Assembly: GCA_001319865.1 (NCBI GenBank)
Contig: BBSL01000120.1
Coordinates: 1-57,662 of the forward strand
Reading direction: 5' to 3'
Length of the DNA: 57,662 nt
Source of the DNA: Burkholderia sp. E7m39
GTDB taxonomy: Bacteria > Pseudomonadota > Gammaproteobacteria > Burkholderiales > Burkholderiaceae
The notes beneath the pieces were generated by a model. It searched no databases. It had not been told where the DNA came from and saw only the letters and a list, made by a program, of their open reading frames with translations. A program made the translations under genes and the position numbers. Below, in pieces: positions 52,925-57,662 of the stretch. The stretch's first letter is position 1, and each line of letters opens with the position of its first letter.

Positions 52925-53536
52925 TCATTGAATTGTAATGACAACGCGCCGGTTCATCTGATTAGGGACGCCGTCCGCCGTGTGCACGAGCGGCTCGCGC
53001 TTGCCGCGCCCGGCGGTTTCGATTTCCTTCGCCGGGATGCCCGCCTTGACCAGGAACGTCTTGACGGTCTGCGCGCGCTGCATCGACAGCTTGTCGTCAT
53101 ATTCCTGCGAGCCCGCAAGATCGGTATGTCCGACGACGGTGAGATGCGGCGCGGGCCAGCTCGCGAGCGCGGCCTTCAGTTGCTGGACCGTGGCCGTCGA
53201 TTGCGGCGCGAGTTCGGTTGCGGAGTCGAACAGGAAGTTGATCGTGAACGTTCTCGGCCGCGGCGGCTGCGCGGCAAGCAGCGTGCCATATTGCGCATCG
53301 ATATTCGCCTGGCTGCTCACCGTCTGTTCGATGTCGCCGCCGGACTTGATTTGCGCCGTCGCGTAGGGCTTGTCGATCACTTGCGTCTTGTTGCCGCTGC
53401 GCACCACCAGCGAGCCGACCGTGCCGTCCGCGTCGGGCAGCAGTGTGACCTTGTCGGGCGTCGAGCATCCCGCCGCGCACGCGAGCGCGGCACACACGGC
53501 GCCCCATTTCAGCCGGCACGTGCGCGCCGCGGCCAT
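52925..53536 (-). CDS. OmpA-family lipoprotein
   Basis: A 203-residue outer-membrane-type lipoprotein. Signal peptide with lipobox (ALACAAGC), a domain of about 60 residues (KVTLLPDADGTVGSLVVRSGN), then a C-terminal OmpA peptidoglycan-binding domain (FLFDSATELAPQS; VVGHTDLAGSQEYDDKLS, with the diaminopimelate-binding Asp and Arg in NRRVVITIQ). It anchors to the cell wall. It shares one nucleotide with the upstream FecR gene (TGATG at 53534-53538), so translation is coupled. Part of a FecR-OmpA-CHASE2 operon. Confidence 0.85.
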   Translation of the reverse strand: MAAARTCRLKWGAVCAALACAAGCSTPDKVTLLPDADGTVGSLVVRSGNKTQVIDKPYATAQIKSGGDIEQTVSSQANIDAQYGTLLAAQPPRPRTFTINFLFDSATELAPQSTATVQQLKAALASWPAPHLTVVGHTDLAGSQEYDDKLSMQRAQTVKTFLVKAGIPAKEIETAGRGKREPLVHTADGVPNQMNRRVVITIQ

Positions 53537-54003
53537 CAACGCGCGTTCTCCCCGTTGCCGCCGACCTCGATGATGAATTCGGTGCCGCGCACGCCGAGCG
53601 TGGTGGTGGGCGTGCTGAAGCGCACCGCTTCGGGATGCGCCTTCGCAAGCTTGCCGTCGACCACGGCGAGCGACCCGTGCCGGATCGTGGCGTCGAACGC
53701 GCCGTCGTGCGTGGTGGTGTCGAACGCGAAGCGGTTCAGTTCGAGCGTGGAACTGGAGCCCTCGGTGAGCAGCGTGTTGTCGCGCAGTGTGATGCCGACG
53801 GAAGATTCCGGCCCCGTCACGATGCGGTCGTTGGCGAGCACTTCGCTGCCGACAGCCACGTTGACGTTTTGCCCCGCGCGCTCGATATGAACAGCGCCTT
53901 TGACGGTTTTGACGACGCCGATTGCATCGGCGGCGCTGGCGTCGATGACGGGAGCGCACCCACAGGCGGCAACCAGCACGTATTGGACGGCTTGTATGCG
54001 CAT
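53536..54003 (-). CDS. FecR-domain protein
   Basis: A 155-residue exported protein. It starts at 54003 (MRIQAVQYVLVAACGCAP) with a signal peptide ending near ASA. It has a FecR domain (KTVKGAVHIERAGQ; GSEVLANDRIVTGPESSVGITLRDNT; FSTPTTTLGVRGTEFIIEV). FecR domains without a sigma-factor partner, next to OmpA and CHASE2 genes, are usually structural or sensing periplasmic proteins; no ferric-citrate role is implied. The in-frame extension to 54081 lacks a signal and is rejected. The first gene of the operon. Confidence 0.85.
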   Translation of the reverse strand: MRIQAVQYVLVAACGCAPVIDASAADAIGVVKTVKGAVHIERAGQNVNVAVGSEVLANDRIVTGPESSVGITLRDNTLLTEGSSSTLELNRFAFDTTTHDGAFDATIRHGSLAVVDGKLAKAHPEAVRFSTPTTTLGVRGTEFIIEVGGNGENAR

Positions 54004-54405
54004 AGGTGACCACCGGGCGGCGCGATTCGCCGCAGAAGACACCGCGCGCGAAACGGCTGGCGCGCATGGAAGTTGAATCACGAAATATTAGCGTGCATCG
54101 CGCGATCGCAGTGTGCGTTAGCGCGCATATCGTGTTGCCGCATGCGGTGTTTCTGGCAGAACTATTGCTAGAGATTGGCGCGTTGACAACGGCATTGCGT
54201 CGGCATGGAGCGCGTCGTTCATTCGTGTGAACGTTTGCGTACAGCTGGGAGCCCTCGCGGACGGCGGGCGGAATGCGTCCGGTCGCATTGACGACGCGCC
54301 GCCTGCGCGAACACCAAGGCGGCGCGCAGACGGTTCGTCAATTCAGCAAAGCAGCCGGGATCTATGGGCGCGATGAAGTCGCACTGCGGCCGTCGACGCG
54401 ACGTA
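54004..54405. other. intergenic region
   Basis: 402 bp between the FecR start and the nudC stop. No convincing gene; the short open frames are not protein-like. Promoter of the FecR operon expected near 54,010-54,100. Confidence 0.45.
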
Positions 54406-55365
54406 TTAGCCGTTCAACACGGCCGCGCCGTGCTCGACATACGCGCGCAGCAGATGGTGCGCGATCGCGAACGGCTTCGGTGCCGACAGTGCGTCCGGGT
54501 GCGTGCCCGCGAGCATCGCCGCGACTTCGGCGCGGCTGAACCAGCGCGCGTCTTCGAGTTCCGTCTCGTCGATCACGATTTCCGTGTCGCTCGCCTTCGC
54601 GAAGCAGCCGATCATCAGCGACGAAGGAAACGGCCACGGCTGCGACGCGAAATAGACGACGCCCGCGCACGTCACGCGGGCTTCTTCGAGCACTTCGCGG
54701 CGCACGGCGTCTTCGACGGTTTCACCCGGCTCCACGAAACCCGCGAGCGCCGAGTACATGCCCGGCGCGAACTGGCGCTGGCGTCCAAGCAGGCACCGCT
54801 CGCCGTCGATCGCCAGCATGATGACGACCGGGTCCACGCGCGGAAAATGGCGCGCGCCGCATGCATCGCACGCACGCTGCCAGCCCGCTGCGACCGGTCG
54901 GCTGCGCGCGCCGCAGTTCGCGCAGAAACGGTGGCGCCTGTGCCAGTCGAGCATCGATTTGGCCTCGCCTAGCACGCCAAGCAGCGCTTCCTCGACGAGG
55001 CCTTGCAGCGCGATGGAGCGCAGATCGATGCGATCGAACGGCTTGTCGTGGGGCTGGCTGTCGGCTGCGCGTTTCGCTTCCATGAGACCCGCCGCGAAGC
55101 CGAGCGCGAAGCGCCCGCTGCCGTCGCGCTCCACGCCGAGAAACACGCTCTGCAGCGGCGCGCCGAAGGCTGCCGCTTCGTCGGCGAGAAACCACGCATC
55201 GTGCCTTTCGCCGCGCTTGAGCAGGGGGACGTCGCCGTCGAATACGAGAAAGCGGGCCGCGCGATCGTCACGCAGACGCGCGATGAAAGATTCGTCGTTG
55301 CGTTGTTCGGAGCGGCGGTCGAGCGGATTGAGATTGAAGCCGATGGAAGCGGAAGGGGCGATCAT
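54406..55365 (-). CDS. nudC: NADH pyrophosphatase (NudC)
   Basis: A 319-residue Nudix hydrolase that splits NADH (and the NAD cap of RNA) to NMN(H) and AMP. The zinc ribbon has four cysteines (FCANCG and RACDACG). The Nudix box is GFVEPGETVEDAVRREVLEEARV with the catalytic Glu residues. The SQPWPFPSSLM motif just after it is diagnostic for NudC. The N-terminal domain (LLKRGERHDAWF) is typical. No clear ribosome binding site; the gene stands alone. Confidence 0.92.
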   Translation of the reverse strand: MIAPSASIGFNLNPLDRRSEQRNDESFIARLRDDRAARFLVFDGDVPLLKRGERHDAWFLADEAAAFGAPLQSVFLGVERDGSGRFALGFAAGLMEAKRAADSQPHDKPFDRIDLRSIALQGLVEEALLGVLGEAKSMLDWHRRHRFCANCGARSRPVAAGWQRACDACGARHFPRVDPVVIMLAIDGERCLLGRQRQFAPGMYSALAGFVEPGETVEDAVRREVLEEARVTCAGVVYFASQPWPFPSSLMIGCFAKASDTEIVIDETELEDARWFSRAEVAAMLAGTHPDALSAPKPFAIAHHLLRAYVEHGAAVLNG

Positions 55366-55487
55366 TGTGTTGGATGGCGTGCCGGGACGAGCCGCAAGTA
55401 TGGCACGGGCTCAGGCGCGACGCAGGGCGATGCATCGCGATGCAGCATGGCGTGCGGCACACGCGCGACCGCTGCCGCAAGCGGGAC

Positions 55488-55535
55488 GAAAGCGGCATCG
55501 AAAGCGTCATTGAAAGCGGCATTGAAAGCGCACGC
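55488..55535. repeat. 12-bp tandem repeat, four units
   Basis: GAAAGCGGCATC, GAAAGCGTCATT, GAAAGCGGCATT and a diverged GAAAGCGCACGC follow one another at 55488, 55500, 55512 and 55524. It lies directly beyond the 3' end of the alpha/beta-hydrolase gene. Confidence 0.8.
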
Positions 55536-55547
55536 ATCCCGCGGGAA

Positions 55548-56552
55548 TCAGTCCGCCGTTTCCGCCACCTGCGGCGCCGGCGATTGCGCGATGAAACGGT
55601 TGATCGCCACTGCCAGCGCATCCGGATACTGGTACATCATCGCGTGGCCCGCCGCGCGAATCGTCAACTGCTGCGCATCGGGCAGCGTTCGTGCGAGCGC
55701 TTTGGCGTTCTGTGTCGACAGGACCGCGTCGTCGTCGCCCGTCAGGACCAGCGCGTCGACGTGCGTGGTGCGCAGCGCCTGGGCGGCTGCGTCGTCGTGC
55801 GCCCATGCGCGCAGCAGCGCCGATTGTCCCGCCGTCACGCTGGACGGAATGGCGGGCGACGCGTAATCGGCGGGCGTGAACATGTTGTTGCGGAAGCATT
55901 CGGCGCCTGCCCGAACGGCAGTCGGCGGGAACAGGACTTTCATCACGTCGCCGAAGGTCGTGCCCGGACTGCCCGACAGTGTGGCTTCGACGCCCGGCGC
56001 GACGGGCACGCCGAGCCGTCCGGGTGCGGGCGCGCTCATCAGCACGATGCGCTGCACGTTCGCGGGATGATCGATCGCGAGTTGCGCGGCGATCGCGCCG
56101 CCCATCGACCAGCCGACCACGGTCACGTCCCGCAGCTTCAGCGTGTCGATCAGCGCGCCGAGATCGCCGGCCATGTCCTGCACGGTGAACGACGTGGCGC
56201 CCGGCATCGAGCGGCCGATGCCGCGATTGTCGAACACGATCACTTCATGATGCTTCGAGAGTTGCGCGAGAAAAGCGGCGTCCCAATTGGAGATCGTCGC
56301 GCGAAACCCTGTCTGCATCACGATCGGACTGCCGTGGCCGAAGCGGTAGTACGCAATGTCGCCGCGCGGCGTGTGCGCGATCTGCTCGCGCATGGCGGGA
56401 TTCGCGTCGGGGCGGTTCGCGACGACGGAACAGGTGTTCTCAGGCGGATAGCCGGCCGTCTTCGCCTCGACGGGCGCGGCGAGCAAGCCGGCGACCAGTG
56501 CAATGAGCGGGACGAGCGGGACGAGCGTGTCGATGGCATGCAGGCGTTTCAT
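55548..56552 (-). CDS. exported alpha/beta hydrolase
   Basis: A 334-residue alpha/beta hydrolase with a signal peptide (about 30 residues, LVPLIALVAGLLAAPVEA, cleavage near EAK). Nucleophile elbow GWSMGG, oxyanion region TGFRATISNWD, DNRGIGRS as strand-5 signature, acid region VLTGDDDAVL and C-terminal His in AAGHAMMYQ. Probably a periplasmic or secreted esterase/lactonase-type enzyme; the substrate is unknown. AAGGAT precedes ATG 56552. Confidence 0.85.
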   Translation of the reverse strand: MKRLHAIDTLVPLVPLIALVAGLLAAPVEAKTAGYPPENTCSVVANRPDANPAMREQIAHTPRGDIAYYRFGHGSPIVMQTGFRATISNWDAAFLAQLSKHHEVIVFDNRGIGRSMPGATSFTVQDMAGDLGALIDTLKLRDVTVVGWSMGGAIAAQLAIDHPANVQRIVLMSAPAPGRLGVPVAPGVEATLSGSPGTTFGDVMKVLFPPTAVRAGAECFRNNMFTPADYASPAIPSSVTAGQSALLRAWAHDDAAAQALRTTHVDALVLTGDDDAVLSTQNAKALARTLPDAQQLTIRAAGHAMMYQYPDALAVAINRFIAQSPAPQVAETAD

Positions 56553-56596
56553 GGCGATGATCCTTCAGGCTCGGGTTGGCGGCGCGCGGCGCGCTC

Positions 56597-56776
56597 TCAC
56601 AGCAGATGCGACACCTCGGCATGACGAGGGACATCCGCGCGGCGGCGGGTGCATGCCTGCGTTTGCCGATCGAGCCAGTTGTCGACTTTTTCCGCGACGA
56701 TCGCGAGCACGATGGAAATGATCATGACGCTCGCGCCGAGCGCGCAGAAGATGAGGAAGGGCGGGTGGAAGTCCAT
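56597..56776 (-). CDS. small membrane protein
   Basis: A 59-residue protein beginning MDFHPPFLIFCALGASV. It has one transmembrane segment (FLIFCALGASVMIISIVLAIVAE) and a short charged C-terminus. AGGAG lies 6 nt before ATG 56776 (a second ATG at 56779 is possible). The longer frame to 56950 has no ribosome binding site. Function unknown. Confidence 0.6.
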   Translation of the reverse strand: MDFHPPFLIFCALGASVMIISIVLAIVAEKVDNWLDRQTQACTRRRADVPRHAEVSHLL

Positions 56777-56983
56777 CATGGCTCCTGATTCCGTGAAGCG
56801 TCGTGTCGCTGCGTTCAGCGCCGACGCGAGGTCGTGCGTTGCTGTGACGACATCATGCGTGGCACGAATGAGGAGAAAATTAGTGGGGCGATGGCCTGTT
56901 CTGGCGCGGTTTCCGAACGCGAAAAAGCCTGCGCGCGCCGGGGCGCGCACAGGCTGGATGTGACGGGCTAACGGCCTGGCGCG

Positions 56984-57662
56984 TCAGGCTTTCGACAGTT
57001 CACCGTCCATCAGACGCCACAGTCCGCGCGGATTGTCGTGCTTCAACGCCTCCGGCAGCAGCGCGTCCGGAAAGCCCTGATAGCAGACCGGGCGCAAAAA
57101 GCGCTCGATTGCCGTCATGCCGACCGACGTGAAGCGGCTATCCGACGTCGCGGGGAACGGGCCGCCGTGGATCGATGCATGCGACACCTCCTGCGGATGC
57201 GCGAACGCATTGACGACGATGCGTCCCGTGCGCCGTTCGAGCACGGGCACGAGGCGGGCGGCGAGCGCGTGGTCGGCGGCATCGATCTGCAGCGTCGCCG
57301 ACAGCTGACCGCGGAACTGCTTCGCGAGCGCCAGCAGTTGCTCGACGTCCTGCACGCGCACGAGCAGCGCGGCCGGGCCGAACACTTCCTCCGACAGCGA
57401 CGGTTCGGCGAGCATGCGCGCGCCGTCCACTTCGAGCAGCACGGCCTGACCGTCCAGCGCGCCTTCCGCCTTGCCGCCCGCGGCGATGCGCTGCGCGCCC
57501 GCGCTTTCGCGCCGCGCGAGGTTGTCGCCATACGACTTCCTGATGCCGGGCGTCAGCATCGTGCGCGCGTGCATTGCTTCGACGCGGGCCGTCAGCGCCT
57601 GCTTCAACGCCGCGTAGCCGTGGCCGTCGATCGCGAGCAGGATCGCGGGTTTCAGGCACGCT
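56984..57662 (-). CDS. aldehyde dehydrogenase, C-terminal part (2,5-dioxovalerate dehydrogenase type)
   Basis: Fragment of a NAD(P)+-dependent aldehyde dehydrogenase that runs out of the window at its 5' side. The fragment starts near the catalytic site (ACLKPAILLAIDGHG, where Cys aligns with the usual FCTNP cysteine). It continues with PSLSEEVFGPAALLVRV (the E-E-V-F-G-P motif), GQLSATLQIDAAD, VNAFAHPQEVSHASIHGGPFPATSD and the C-terminal RFLRPVCYQGFPDALLP. The VNAF/GGPFPATSD and FLRPVCYQ pattern fits alpha-ketoglutaric semialdehyde dehydrogenases of pentose and hexarate degradation. The rest lies outside the window. Confidence 0.8.
   Translation of the reverse strand, partial: ACLKPAILLAIDGHGYAALKQALTARVEAMHARTMLTPGIRKSYGDNLARRESAGAQRIAAGGKAEGALDGQAVLLEVDGARMLAEPSLSEEVFGPAALLVRVQDVEQLLALAKQFRGQLSATLQIDAADHALAARLVPVLERRTGRIVVNAFAHPQEVSHASIHGGPFPATSDSRFTSVGMTAIERFLRPVCYQGFPDALLPEALKHDNPRGLWRLMDGELSKA

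Noticed and set aside
1..57662. search for tRNA, rRNA, insertion sequences, phage genes or integrase attachment sites
   Set aside because: No transposase, integrase or tRNA-like cloverleaf could be recognised by eye; absence is not proof, a tool search would be needed.

Overview
The window looks like a piece of a Burkholderiaceae genome, most likely Paraburkholderia, Caballeronia or Burkholderia. It is GC-rich, with GC-heavy third codon positions and GGAG-type ribosome binding sites. It also has a cepacian-like exopolysaccharide (EPS) locus, a 45-residue DUF3563 protein, and FecR/OmpA/CHASE2 and MarR/aromatic hydroxylase gene sets that I associate with that family. This assignment rests on gene content and protein resemblance, not on a database search. 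I see no rRNA, tRNA, CRISPR array, insertion sequence or phage genes.

Layout. Positions 1-14,100 are mixed accessory and metabolic genes: the end of a SulP transporter, a small secreted protein, an alpha/beta hydrolase, DUF3563, a methyltransferase divergent from an AraC regulator, a sugar-transfer-type ATP-grasp protein, a cupin/SDR pair, an epoxide hydrolase broken by a frameshift, a small K+ channel, a histidine kinase and another cupin. Positions 14,123-17,523 encode a large secreted glycosidase-like protein and a secreted Pro/Gln-rich protein. Positions 18,157-20,513 hold a flavin aromatic hydroxylase with its MarR regulator (mobA/mobR-like). Positions 20,649-27,471 contain a frameshifted DUF4239 gene, a fused SDR/LysR gene scar, several uncharacterised proteins, a membrane-anchored leucine-rich-repeat protein and a ferredoxin-NADP reductase.

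Positions 28,124-48,729 are the main feature, an EPS biosynthesis region. It contains a Tat-exported glycosidase-like lipoprotein, a glycosyltransferase fused to a degenerate receiver domain, two paralogous AraC/GlxA-type regulators flanking a TupA-type ATP-grasp enzyme, a Wzc/BceF-type tyrosine autokinase, three more glycosyltransferases, a Wzx flippase, a PAP2 phosphatase, a Wzy/ligase, a ManC (GDP-mannose) enzyme and a WcaJ/BceB-type priming transferase. Together these could start a lipid-linked repeat unit, extend it, flip it, polymerise it and control chain export. The outer-membrane exporter (Wza/BceE) and the matching phosphatase (Wzb/BceD) are not in the window.

Positions 48,736-57,662 carry a hypothetical gene, a secreted lipoprotein made of two copies of a His-containing domain, a small secreted protein, a FecR-OmpA-CHASE2 operon with a 15-bp minisatellite inside it, nudC, an exported alpha/beta hydrolase, a small membrane protein and the end of an aldehyde dehydrogenase gene.

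Three genes carry single-base indels and one LysR remnant carries a nonsense codon. The window is therefore either an unpolished assembly with indel errors or a segment with ongoing gene decay.
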